A stretch of 64,000 nucleotides of DNA, from the NCBI RefSeq assembly GCF_001458395.1, contig NZ_CYSR01000010.1, positions 378,211 through 442,210 on the forward strand. The letters run 5' to 3'. The notes beneath the pieces were generated by a model. It saw only the letters and a program-made list of their open reading frames with translations. It was not told where the DNA came from and did not search any database. Every line of letters starts with the position of its first letter. Positions within the stretch are counted from its first letter, which is position 1. Position numbers and translations under genes: made by a program. Source of the DNA: Leisingera aquaemixtae. GTDB lineage: Bacteria; Pseudomonadota; Alphaproteobacteria; Rhodobacterales; Rhodobacteraceae. Below are positions 27,418-35,197 of this stretch, piece after piece.

Positions 27418-28698
27418 ATGGCATTGGATACCCAGACTGACGTCATGTCGTACGAGGCGCCGGAGAAAGATCTCTATGAGCTGGGGGAAATTCCCCCGAT
27501 GGGCTATGTGCCCAAGAAGATGTACGCATGGGCCATCCGCAAGGAGCGCCACGGCGAGCCGAATACTGCGATGCAGCAGGAAGTGGTCGATGTTCCGGAG
27601 CTGGACAGCAACGAGGTGCTGGTCCTGGTGATGGCGGCCGGCGTCAACTACAACGGCGTCTGGGCCTCGCTGGGCAAGCCGATCTCGCCCTTTGACGGCC
27701 ACAAGGCACCCTATCACATTGCCGGGTCCGATGCCTCGGGCATCGTCTGGGCGGTGGGCTCCAAGGTCACCCGCTGGAAGGTCGGCGACGAGGTGGTCAT
27801 CCACTGCAACCAGGATGACGGCGACGACGAGGAATGCAACGGCGGCGACCCGATGTATTCGCCCAGCCAGCGGATCTGGGGCTATGAGACGCCGGACGGG
27901 TCCTTCGCTCAGTTCACCAACGTGCAGGCCCAGCAGCTGATGCCGCGCCCCAAGCACCTGACCTGGGAAGAAAGCGCCTGCTACACGCTGACGCTCGCCA
28001 CCGCCTACCGGATGCTGTTCGGCCATGAGCCGCACGACCTGAAGCCGGGCCAGAACGTGCTGGTCTGGGGCGCTTCGGGCGGCCTCGGCTCCTATGCGAT
28101 CCAGCTGATCAACACCGCCGGCGCCAACGCCATCGGCGTGATCTCGGACGAGAGCAAGCGCGACTTCGTGATGGGCCTTGGCGCCAAGGGCGTTCTGAAC
28201 CGCAAGGACTTCAACTGCTGGGGCCAGCTGCCCACGGTCAACACCCCGGAATATGCCGAGTGGTTCAAGGAAGCCCGCAAGTTCGGCAAGGCGATCTGGG
28301 ACATCACCGGCAAGGGCGTGAACGTCGACATGGTGTTCGAACACCCGGGCGAGGCGACCTTCCCGGTCTCCACCTTCGTGGTCAAGAAGGGCGGCATGGT
28401 GGTGATCTGCGCCGGTACCACCGGCTATAACCTGACCTTCGACGTGCGTTACATGTGGATGCACCAGAAGCGCCTGCAGGGCTCGCACTTTGCCCATCTG
28501 AAGCAGGCCGCCTCCGCCAACAAGCTGATGGTCGAGCGCCGCCTGGATCCCTGCATGTCCGAGGTTTTCACCTGGAACGACCTGCCGGAAGCGCACATGA
28601 AGATGCTGCGCAACGAGCACCTGCCGGGCAATATGTCGGTGCTGGTGCAGGCGCCGAAAACCGGCCTGCGCACGCTGCAGGACGTGCTGGAGGCCTGA
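27418..28698 (+). CDS. ccr: Crotonyl-CoA carboxylase/reductase
   Basis: Key enzyme of the EMC pathway: reductive carboxylation of crotonyl-CoA with NADPH and CO2 to ethylmalonyl-CoA. 426 residues, of the zinc-free MDR superfamily. Family blocks: the N-terminal YELGEIPPMGYVPKKMYAWA, VNYNGVWASLGKPISPF, CNQDDGDDEECNGGDPM, the Rossmann VLVWGASGGLGSYAIQL (about 222-238), and VFEHPGEATFPVS. A perfect AAGGAGG lies 8 bases upstream of ATG. A strong terminator follows. Confidence 0.98.
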   Translation: MALDTQTDVMSYEAPEKDLYELGEIPPMGYVPKKMYAWAIRKERHGEPNTAMQQEVVDVPELDSNEVLVLVMAAGVNYNGVWASLGKPISPFDGHKAPYHIAGSDASGIVWAVGSKVTRWKVGDEVVIHCNQDDGDDEECNGGDPMYSPSQRIWGYETPDGSFAQFTNVQAQQLMPRPKHLTWEESACYTLTLATAYRMLFGHEPHDLKPGQNVLVWGASGGLGSYAIQLINTAGANAIGVISDESKRDFVMGLGAKGVLNRKDFNCWGQLPTVNTPEYAEWFKEARKFGKAIWDITGKGVNVDMVFEHPGEATFPVSTFVVKKGGMVVICAGTTGYNLTFDVRYMWMHQKRLQGSHFAHLKQAASANKLMVERRLDPCMSEVFTWNDLPEAHMKMLRNEHLPGNMSVLVQAPKTGLRTLQDVLEA

Positions 28699-28734
28699 TC
28701 CTGCAGGCGGCAACGCAATCAAGCTGAGACCAAG

Positions 28735-28767
28735 CCCGCGAATCACATCTGTGGTTCGCGGGTTTTT
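28735..28767 (+). terminator. Rho-independent terminator of ccr
   Basis: Twelve-bp stem CCCGCGAATCAC / GTGGTTCGCGGG (one G-T wobble), 4-base loop, then five T at 28763-28767; 36 bases after the ccr stop. Confidence 0.92.
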
Positions 28768-29069
28768 GCTGATTTAACGGATTGCAGCGAAGAATTTCAG
28801 CCGGTTGCCGGATGCGGCCTCGCTATTTCAGGGGAGGCGCCAGCCGCCGGCAGGAAAAGGCGACTCTCTACGCTCTGGTTTTTGCGACGTTTTTTTGCGG
28901 CTTCGCACGACTGTTCACCCAAAATGAACGAAAGCGGAACCTTCGCATTGACCTCCGGGAGGTCCCCACTGCAAAAGAGCATGAACGACCGGCCAGCCCG
29001 CAGCAGCATTTTTTGCCACGGGCCTCCCTTAGAACGGGGCCGGACCTAAAGGGCAGCAGCACGTAATTC
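28768..29069. other. Intergenic region upstream of luxR
   Basis: About 300 bases with no convincing gene. It holds a T-rich stretch near 28876-28900 (TTTTTGCGACGTTTTTTTG), a perfect 15-base palindrome at 28950-28964, and no strong ribosome site before luxR. Confidence 0.5.
28950..28964. promoter_or_regulatory. Perfect palindrome GACCTCC-G-GGAGGTC upstream of luxR
   Basis: A 15-base palindrome about 105 bases before the luxR start. Outer bases ACCT/AGGT resemble the ends of lux-box-type operators (ACCTG...CAGGT) but the arms are shorter, so it is a candidate autoregulatory site only. Confidence 0.4.
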
Positions 29070-29789
29070 ATGGCATACAAAGCAGAACTCGACCGCATTC
29101 TGGAGGCGCTTGACGCCACTGAAACCCTGGAAGGCCTTCAGCTGATCGTTGAGCAGGTCTGCGAAGTGTTCGCCGTCGATCATGCCATGTACCTCTGGGT
29201 CGAAACCGCCGGGAACCACTATTATTTCGGCACCTATTCCAAGGCCTGGACGGACCGCTATCTGGACAAGGCCTACTCGCGGGTCGATCCGGTGGTGGTG
29301 GGCTGCTACCAGCGCTTTCACCCGGTCGACTGGAAGCGGCTGGACTGGAACCCCAAACCGGCCCGCGAGTTCCTGAGAGACGCGATGGAGCATGGTGTGG
29401 GCAACCAGGGCTATGCGATTCCCATCCGGGGGCCGAACGGCCAGTTCGCGCTCTTCACGCTCAGCCACAATTGCGACGATGCGGCGTGGGAGAAGATCAT
29501 CGCGAGATACAACCGCGATTTCATTCTGGTGGCGCATTACTTCAACCGCAAGGTGCTGGAGCTGGAGCCCTCCCGGACGGCGGAGCAAGCGCAGCCGCTG
29601 TCGCCGCGGGAGGTTGATGCCCTGACGCTGCTGGCGATCGGCTACAGCCGCGCACAGGTGGCGCAAACCCTGTCCATCTCGGAGCACACCCTGCGGGTCT
29701 ATATCGAAAGCGCCCGATTCAAATTGGGCGCGATCAACACCACGCACGCCATTGCCCGGGCTGTAAGTCTCGGTTTGATTGTGGTTTAA
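29070..29789 (+). CDS. luxR: LuxR-family quorum-sensing transcriptional regulator
   Basis: 239 residues. The N-terminal autoinducer-binding domain (about 1-165) has the conserved aromatic and acidic positions around MYLWVETAGNHYYFGTYSKAW, RVDPVVVGCY and PIRGPNGQFALFTLS, which forms the back of the acyl-homoserine-lactone pocket. The C-terminal HTH (about 177-239) reads LSPREVDALTLLAIGYSRAQ then VAQTLSISEHTLRVYIESA, typical LuxR helices. The cognate synthase gene luxI follows 94 bases downstream, so this is a complete AHL circuit. The symbol denotes family, not an established name. Confidence 0.93.
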   Translation: MAYKAELDRILEALDATETLEGLQLIVEQVCEVFAVDHAMYLWVETAGNHYYFGTYSKAWTDRYLDKAYSRVDPVVVGCYQRFHPVDWKRLDWNPKPAREFLRDAMEHGVGNQGYAIPIRGPNGQFALFTLSHNCDDAAWEKIIARYNRDFILVAHYFNRKVLELEPSRTAEQAQPLSPREVDALTLLAIGYSRAQVAQTLSISEHTLRVYIESARFKLGAINTTHAIARAVSLGLIVV

Positions 29790-29847
29790 CGGTAGAGATA
29801 CCTCAATACGTGTAAATTCTCTCGGGCATTGAACCCAATGGCCGTAC

Positions 29848-29879
29848 TATTCCCCTGCTTTTCTACCAAAAGGGGAATA
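29848..29879 (+). promoter_or_regulatory. Inverted repeat overlapping the luxI ribosome-binding site
   Basis: Nine-base arms TATTCCCCT (29848-29856) and AGGGGAATA (29871-29879) are perfect complements with a 14-base loop. The right arm contains the AGGGG Shine-Dalgarno, six to nine bases before the ATG at 29884. In RNA the stem would hide the ribosome site; in DNA it could be an operator. Confidence 0.6.
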
Positions 29880-29883
29880 CATC

Positions 29884-30525
29884 ATGCTGCGGTATGTTTA
29901 CGGTCACGATCTTCACTCGCATTCGGATCTGGCTCATTCAATGTTCCTGGACCGGGCCGATCAGTTTAAGACGCGGCTCGGCTGGGATGTGCAGGTGGAC
30001 GCCAACGGCGAAGAGCGGGACCAATACGACGAACTGGACCCGCTCTACATGATCTGGGAAATGCCGGACGGCAGCCACGGCGGCTCCATGCGGTTTCTGC
30101 CGACCACGGGCCGGGTGATGGTGAACGAGATCTTCCTGGATCTCTGCGGCGGCGTCCCCATCTGCAGCCCGCTGATCTGGGAATGCACCCGGTTCTGCCT
30201 GTCGCGCAAGGCGCACGGCAGAATCGCGGCAGGGCTGATGCTCGGCAGCCTGGAAATCATGCGCAACTTCGACGTTCCTCACTACACAGGCGTGTTCTAC
30301 CGCCACACGGCCCGCGCCTTCCGCAACCTGGGCTTCGCGCCTGAGATCACCGGCACCCAGGGCGAGGGGCGCAATCCCATCTGCATGGGCTTTTGGGAAT
30401 ATGCCGAAGAGACCTATCACAGCGTGTCGCGCAAGGCGGGCATCCCGCCGGAGCTGTCGCAGCTGTGGTTCGACCGCTCCTTCGGCGGCGCCGGCGCCTC
30501 CGGTCCGGTGGCGCTCAGCGCCTGA
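29884..30525 (+). CDS. luxI: Acyl-homoserine-lactone synthase (LuxI family)
   Basis: 213 residues. Conserved LuxI residues are visible: Arg and Phe in DQFKTRLGWDVQVD (FKxRxGWDV with the invariant Trp and Asp, about residues 28-41), the acidic YDELDPLYMIW, and GSMRFLPTTGRVMVNE containing the invariant Arg (near 74). It makes an AHL from S-adenosylmethionine and an acyl carrier-protein ester; acyl length cannot be read from sequence. Paired with the luxR gene upstream. Confidence 0.93.
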   Translation: MLRYVYGHDLHSHSDLAHSMFLDRADQFKTRLGWDVQVDANGEERDQYDELDPLYMIWEMPDGSHGGSMRFLPTTGRVMVNEIFLDLCGGVPICSPLIWECTRFCLSRKAHGRIAAGLMLGSLEIMRNFDVPHYTGVFYRHTARAFRNLGFAPEITGTQGEGRNPICMGFWEYAEETYHSVSRKAGIPPELSQLWFDRSFGGAGASGPVALSA

Positions 30526-30588
30526 TCAATGCGCACACCGGGGCCGGATCCTCTGGCGGACCCGGCTCCGCGGCTGTAGGGTCGCGCC

Positions 30589-32127
30589 ATGACAGCTCTG
30601 CCCGTACAGTTTTCCGATGACCAGGCCGCCGCTTATGACAGCGTGACCGAACTCCTGCGCCAGGCGGGGGTGGACCTTGACGACGGGCTTTTGCAGCCGC
30701 CCCGCGGCGATGCCGGGGTGATGGCGGTGATCGGCAAGGCCGGATCCGGCAAGACGCTGCTGCTGGCCGAGCTTTACAAGGCGCTGGAACAGGCGGGGGT
30801 TGAAGTTGTCTCCGGCGATTACGAAAGCCGCAAGAAGGGCGAAGACCGCCGCACGCTTGCGATACTGGCGCCCACCAACAAGGCCGCCAGCGTGCTGCGC
30901 CTGCGCGGGGTGCCGGCCACCACCATCCACCGTATTCTTTACACGCCGGTTTACGATCCTGAATTCGAGAAAATCGCCGAATGGCTGGCGGGGCAGGGGG
31001 AGCAGCCCGACATCGAAGGGCTGAGCGAGGAGGCACTGGCCCGGGCCGCGGCCTTTTACGAAAGGAACAAGTCGATCCCTGGCGCGCTTGCTGCGGCGGG
31101 CCTGCGCGGCTCCGACTTCATCACCGGCTGGAAGCGGCGCGAGGATCCTCTCGACATCGGCTTCATTGACGAGGCGTCGATGCTGGACGACCGCCAGTTC
31201 GAGGATCTGAAGGAGATCTTCCCGAACCTGATCCTGTTCGGCGACCCGGCGCAGCTGGCACCGGTCAACCAGTCAGGCTCCATGGTGTTCGAAACCCTGC
31301 CGGAGCCGCGCCGCCTGATCCTCAACCGCATCCACCGGCAAGAGGCGGGCAACCCGATCCTGGATCTGGCCCACGCGCTGGCTGACCCGCAGCTGGGGTT
31401 CGAGGATTTCGAGCGCATGGTGGAGGACACCGCCCGGCGCGACGACCGCGTGGTCTGGGGCCAGCGGGTGGAGGTCGACCTGATGGCGCGCTCGCCGGTG
31501 CTGGTGTGGCGCAACAACACCCGCATCCGGCTGATCAACGCCTTCCGTGCCGTTCATGGCGCGCCGGAGGACGCGCTGATCGCCGGCGAGCCGCTGATCT
31601 GCGACGGTATCGAACTGCCGGCGAAGCACCGCAAGAAACGCCTGGACCTGGAGGCCCGCGGCTTGATCAAGGGCGCGCAGGTGATCTACCTCGGGGCCGG
31701 CCGCAAGCCCGGGTTTTCCCGCCTGCATGTGATGGGGGCGGAGGATCCGCAGGTCTCTGCCGCCTCGATCGTGAAGATCGAGAAGCCGGATGAGGAAGAG
31801 CCCTTCATTCCCTATGCCGCGCGCATGGGCGCAACCTTCCTGCATGGGGCGGCTGTGACCATCCACAAGGCGCAAGGCTCGCAATGGGACACCGCCCAGG
31901 TCTTTGCCCCGGACATCTACGCCGCCGCCCGCATGGGCCGGGTGGAGGCAGGCCAGCCGCTGTGGAAAAGGCTCGCCTATGTTGCCATCACCCGGGCACA
32001 GGAGCGGCTGATCTGGGTGGTCAGGAACCGGCTGGCCAAACCTTCCGGCCCGCTGCCGGTGGACGACCTCAAGGCCATCCCGGCCGCGGCGCTGACACTG
32101 GAAGCACAGGAGGACACCCCCGCATGA
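30589..32127 (+). CDS. RecD/Dda-like ATP-dependent DNA helicase
   Basis: 512-residue superfamily 1B helicase. Walker A VIGKAGSGKTLLLAEL (about 48-63), motif Ia ILAPTNKAASVLR, Walker B IGFIDEASMLDDRQ, motif III LFGDPAQLAPV, and the C-terminal UvrD-like VTIHKAQGSQWDTAQV and YVAITRAQERLIW are all in order. It lacks RecB/RecC partners nearby, like stand-alone RecD-like helicases. Probably a 5'-3' helicase in DNA repair or replication. The stop overlaps the SDR start (ATGA). Confidence 0.92.
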   Translation: MTALPVQFSDDQAAAYDSVTELLRQAGVDLDDGLLQPPRGDAGVMAVIGKAGSGKTLLLAELYKALEQAGVEVVSGDYESRKKGEDRRTLAILAPTNKAASVLRLRGVPATTIHRILYTPVYDPEFEKIAEWLAGQGEQPDIEGLSEEALARAAAFYERNKSIPGALAAAGLRGSDFITGWKRREDPLDIGFIDEASMLDDRQFEDLKEIFPNLILFGDPAQLAPVNQSGSMVFETLPEPRRLILNRIHRQEAGNPILDLAHALADPQLGFEDFERMVEDTARRDDRVVWGQRVEVDLMARSPVLVWRNNTRIRLINAFRAVHGAPEDALIAGEPLICDGIELPAKHRKKRLDLEARGLIKGAQVIYLGAGRKPGFSRLHVMGAEDPQVSAASIVKIEKPDEEEPFIPYAARMGATFLHGAAVTIHKAQGSQWDTAQVFAPDIYAAARMGRVEAGQPLWKRLAYVAITRAQERLIWVVRNRLAKPSGPLPVDDLKAIPAAALTLEAQEDTPA

Positions 32128-32861
32128 GCCCTTCCATCCTGATCACCGGCGCCAGCTCCGGCATCGGACGTGCCGTGGCCGAGCTGTTTCTGGCCGAGGG
32201 CTGGCAGGTCGGCCTGCTGGCACGCCGGGCAGAGAAGCTGGAGGAGGCGGCGCAGGGCCACGCAAACGCGCATGTGCTTCCCGCTGATGTGACCGACCCC
32301 GCGGCGGTGGACCATGCGGTAAACAGCTTTGCCATGGCGGCGGGGCGGCTGGATGTGCTGTTCAACAACGCAGGCATCTTCACCCCGCCGGGCTCCATCG
32401 ACGAAATCCCGCTAGAGGACTGGTTTGCCTCGGTGAACGTGAACCTCACCGGCATGTACCTGGCGGCCCGCGCCGCCTTCCGGCAGATGCGCCACCAGGC
32501 GCCGCAGGGCGGCCGGATCATCAATAACGGCTCCATCGCCGCCCATGTGCCGCGGCCCCATTCAGCGCCATACGCGGCCACCAAGGCAGCCATCACCGGC
32601 CTCACCAAAAGCCTGTCGCTGGACGGCCGCCCCTTTGACATCGCCTGCGGCCAGATCGACATCGGCAACACCCGCACCCCGATGGTCGAAGATCTGGGCC
32701 AGCGCCACGCGGAGGCCACTCCCGGTGCCGACCCGATGCACACCTTTGCGGTGGAGGACGCGGCGAAATCGGTGCTGCACATGGCCCGCCTGCCGCTGGA
32801 GGCCAACGTGCAGTTCATGACGGTGATGGCCACCAAGATGCCCTACATCGGCCGCGGCTAA
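32124..32861 (+). CDS. Short-chain dehydrogenase/reductase
   Basis: 245 residues from ATG 32124, four bases into the helicase stop; the frame stays open upstream but that part is inside the helicase gene. Classical SDR: ILITGASSGIGRAVAELFL at the N-terminus, FNNAGIFTP, NNGSIAAHVPRPHSAPYAATK with catalytic Ser, Tyr and Lys (the Tyr-x-x-x-Lys is YAATK), then DIGNTRTPM. Substrate unknown. Linked translationally to the helicase, which may be only positional. Confidence 0.92.
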   Translation: MSPSILITGASSGIGRAVAELFLAEGWQVGLLARRAEKLEEAAQGHANAHVLPADVTDPAAVDHAVNSFAMAAGRLDVLFNNAGIFTPPGSIDEIPLEDWFASVNVNLTGMYLAARAAFRQMRHQAPQGGRIINNGSIAAHVPRPHSAPYAATKAAITGLTKSLSLDGRPFDIACGQIDIGNTRTPMVEDLGQRHAEATPGADPMHTFAVEDAAKSVLHMARLPLEANVQFMTVMATKMPYIGRG

Positions 32862-32863
32862 GC

Positions 32864-32938
32864 GCTCCCGCCCGTCGCAGGCGCATTACACATGCGCCGC
32901 TCCCGTTGGGCGTGGCGCTGCGCTGGCGCGCAGCGGGC
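32864..32938 (+). repeat. GC-rich palindromic element, second subfamily, degenerate copy
   Basis: Begins with the 14 bases GCTCCCGCCCGTCG, identical to the start of the 56870 copy, followed by GGCGCA/TGCGCC and GCTCCCGTTGGGC. The second half has decayed. It follows the SDR gene and precedes the motif at 32987. Confidence 0.6.
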
Positions 32939-32986
32939 CAGCTCTCCCGGCGGCACAGCCGCCTGCCGGGCAGCGAAACGCGGGCC

Positions 32987-33012
32987 TTCATCTTTCGCAA
33001 AATACTCCGGGG
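32987..33012 (-). repeat. Dispersed GGAGTATTT/AAGATGAA motif, copy 2
   Basis: Read on the minus strand it is CCCCGGAGTATTTTGC followed by GAAAGATGAA. It lies between the convergent SDR and TIGR02186 genes. Compare 12639-12664, 59320-59346 and 60132-60154. Confidence 0.5.
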
Positions 33013-33077
33013 TGAATTGGCCGAAAGGCCAAGAGGGGCAGCGCCCCTTTTCCGCTCCGCCAGAAGGCGCTGGCCCC

Positions 33078-33863
33078 TTAGCGGTTCCTGAGCAGGCTGA
33101 AGGCTGCGGACGCGCCCCAGCCGGCCGCAATGGCAATCGCCAGCGACATCAGGCCGTAAAGGAACGGCTGCTCGCGCGAAAGCGAGTACAGGAACTTCTC
33201 CAGCCCCACCTTGCGCACGTCGATGGCGGTCTCATAGCTTGACACAACTTTGCCGCCGCGGGTCAGGAAGATGCGGGTCAGATAGCTGCCCTCGGTCAGG
33301 TCGGCAGGCATCTCGATGGCGGTTCGGAACAGGGTCTGCTCATCCACCGCCACCGTGTTTTCGCGCAGGGAGTAAAGCCCGTTCTTCTCGCGGATCCGGA
33401 TCACCGCATCGGCAAAGGCCTGGGCGCCGCGGATATGCATCGCGGCGCCGACCGAGCGGATCGCGCGTTTGATCGAAATCCGGTAGCGCAAGTCCTCGGT
33501 GTCGGTCAGCACCTGTTTGAAGGGGGCGCTGGTGGCGACCGCATAGAACGCCGGCGCGGAGTCGACCAGAACGCTGTCGACGTTGATCCAGATCCCCAGC
33601 TTCCTTTCCTTGCGCCGCACCATGACGGAGGGCGCCGGGCCGGACACGGCGACCACCACCTCCAACGGGTCGTCCTGCGGGATCGGGGTTTCACGTTTGA
33701 CCGCGCCGAAAACCAGGATTTCCGACCCGTCGAAGGTGGCGGTGATCGCCACCCGGTCCTGGCTGAGGCCAAGCACGACCTCTTCCTTGCCGGCCTGGGC
33801 CGTGGCGTGCGGCAGCAGGGCCAGGGCGGCGGCGGTCAGGGCGGACAACAGCAGCTTGCGCAT
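33078..33863 (-). CDS. TIGR02186-family exported membrane-anchored protein
   Basis: 261 residues with an N-terminal signal peptide (cleavage near ATAQA, residue 23), a periplasmic beta-rich domain, and a C-terminal membrane helix (YGLMSLAIAIAAGWGASAAF). Blocks such as LVFGAVKRETPIPQDDPLEV (about 50-69) and KLGIWINVDSVLV fit the TIGR02186 family of unknown function. It follows the TauE-like gene after two bases, an arrangement I have seen in other alphaproteobacteria, so the two probably work together in anion export. Confidence 0.8.
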   Translation of the reverse strand: MRKLLLSALTAAALALLPHATAQAGKEEVVLGLSQDRVAITATFDGSEILVFGAVKRETPIPQDDPLEVVVAVSGPAPSVMVRRKERKLGIWINVDSVLVDSAPAFYAVATSAPFKQVLTDTEDLRYRISIKRAIRSVGAAMHIRGAQAFADAVIRIREKNGLYSLRENTVAVDEQTLFRTAIEMPADLTEGSYLTRIFLTRGGKVVSSYETAIDVRKVGLEKFLYSLSREQPFLYGLMSLAIAIAAGWGASAAFSLLRNR

Positions 33864-33865
33864 GG

Positions 33866-34789
33866 TCAGTGTCCCCCAGGCTCACCCAGCGAGTAGATCT
33901 CGGAGGGTTGCAGCAACAGGTCGAGGCCCAGCTTGACGCAGACCGCGATGACCATCAGCGCCAGCAGGATGCGGAGCTGTTCGGCCTTGAGATATACACC
34001 GATACGGGTGCCGATCTGGGCACCGATCACGCCGCCGATCAGCAGCAGCACCGCCAGCACGATGTCCACGGTATAGTTGGTGGTGGCGTGCAGCATGGTG
34101 GTGAAACCGGTGACCAGGATGATCTGGAACAGCGAGGTGCCGACAACCACTTTGGTCGGCATGCCGAGGATGTAGATCATCGCAGGCACCATGATGAAGC
34201 CGCCGCCGACGCCCATGATCGCGGCTAGGATCCCCACGGCCACGCCAACCAGAACGGGCGGGATCACCGAGATATAGAGGCCGGAGGTGCGGAAGCGCAT
34301 TTTGAAGGGCAGCGCATGCACCCAGCCGCGCTGGCGGCGCGGGGCGGGCGCGGCACCGCCGGCCTTCTTGGCCTTGCGGATGGCGTTCAGGCTTTCGATG
34401 AACATCAGGCCGCCGACGACGCCAAGGAAGACGACATAGCACAGCTTGACCAGCAGATCGACCTGGCCCAGCGCCTTGAGATAGTTGAACACCACAACCC
34501 CCAGCGCCGCCCCCATCAGGCCGCCGGCCTGCAACACCAGCCCCATCTTGATGTCGACCGTGCGCCTTCGGAAATGCGCCAGCACGCCCGAGAAGGAGGA
34601 GGCAACAATCTGGTTCGCTTCCGTGGCCACCGCCACCGCGGGCGGGATGCCGATGAAGAACAGCAGCGGCGTCATCAGGAAGCCGCCGCCGACTCCGAAC
34701 ATGCCTGAGAGAACACCCACCATTCCTCCGAGGCCCAGAAGAAGGAAGGCATTGACCGAGACCTCAGCTATGGGAAGGTATATCTGCAT
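33866..34789 (-). CDS. TauE/SafE-family membrane exporter (second copy)
   Basis: 307 residues with eight or nine membrane helices. Family marks: the N-terminal VNAFLLLGLGGMVGVLSGMF and FGVGGGFLMTPLLFFIGIP, and after a charged loop (about 155-175, PAPRRQRGWVHALPFKMRF) the second repeat GVGGGFIMVPAMIYILGMPT and VVVGTSLFQII. The two GVGGGF repeats define the inverted-repeat fold. It is longer than the copy at 7989-8744 and coupled to a TIGR02186 gene. Substrate probably a sulfur oxyanion by family; unproven. Confidence 0.9.
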   Translation of the reverse strand: MQIYLPIAEVSVNAFLLLGLGGMVGVLSGMFGVGGGFLMTPLLFFIGIPPAVAVATEANQIVASSFSGVLAHFRRRTVDIKMGLVLQAGGLMGAALGVVVFNYLKALGQVDLLVKLCYVVFLGVVGGLMFIESLNAIRKAKKAGGAAPAPRRQRGWVHALPFKMRFRTSGLYISVIPPVLVGVAVGILAAIMGVGGGFIMVPAMIYILGMPTKVVVGTSLFQIILVTGFTTMLHATTNYTVDIVLAVLLLIGGVIGAQIGTRIGVYLKAEQLRILLALMVIAVCVKLGLDLLLQPSEIYSLGEPGGH

Positions 34790-34916
34790 GATCTTTGTTA
34801 GACCGCAGACCGCCTGAAAATCAATGATCTATGCCGCTGTGCAGCGTGCAGGACTGATTTGAGGCGGCAAACTGGACTTAACTGTGGCCGCCCTGCACTG
34901 GCTGAGGCGCAGGGGC

Positions 34917-35033
34917 TCCCGCGCCCGCAGGCGGCTGGCTGCGCCAACTGCCTTGGCGGCCTAGGGCCGGGCGCCGCCCTGCGGGCGGCGCAAAGGTCTT
35001 TCTGCTGAGGGAGGCCCCTGAGCGGGAGGGCGG
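34917..35033 (+). repeat. GC-rich palindromic intergenic element, copy 2
   Basis: Starts TCCCGCGCCCGCAGGCGG, then GGCTGCGCC, TTGGCGGCCTAGGG and the stem GCCGCC/GGCGGC, ending near GAGCGGGAGGGCGG. It aligns with the copies at 18729 and 43309 but the central stem has diverged. Confidence 0.6.
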
Positions 35034-35146
35034 CCCCTCAGGCGGCCGTTTGAGTGCAGCTGCGTCTTTTTGCTGCGTCGAGGGGAGAAGGCGCCTGCGC
35101 GCCGCCGCTGCCGCGGCCCTTGGCCCGGAACAGACGCGTGCTGGGA

Positions 35147-35177
35147 AAAGCAAACGCCCGGCGCAGGGCCGGGCGTT
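35147..35177 (-). terminator. Rho-independent terminator of the ABC transporter operon
   Basis: Perfect 10-bp stem AACGCCCGGC/GCCGGGCGTT (35153-35177, loop of 5) followed on the minus strand by TGCTTTT, 21 bases after the permease stop. Confidence 0.85.
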
Positions 35178-35197
35178 CGGGGTGTTACTTGCAGCGC

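Larger units (their letters stand above)
34790..35197. other. Intergenic region with palindromic element and terminator
   Basis: 408 bases between the 5' end of the TauE-like gene and the 3' end of the ABC operon, both on the minus strand. It holds the TauE promoter side (AT-rich, 34790-34860), the GC-rich element at 34917-35033 and the terminator at 35147-35177. No gene I would defend. Confidence 0.55.

Noticed and set aside
29848..29879. Classical lux box
   Set aside because: A lux box is a 20-base repeat with CTG/CAG arms; this repeat spans 32 bases with AT-CCCC arms and lies over the ribosome site, so I report it as an inverted repeat instead.
31884..32123. N-terminal extension of the SDR frame
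   Set aside because: It overlaps the end of the helicase gene; the SDR nucleotide fold begins directly after the ATG at 32124.
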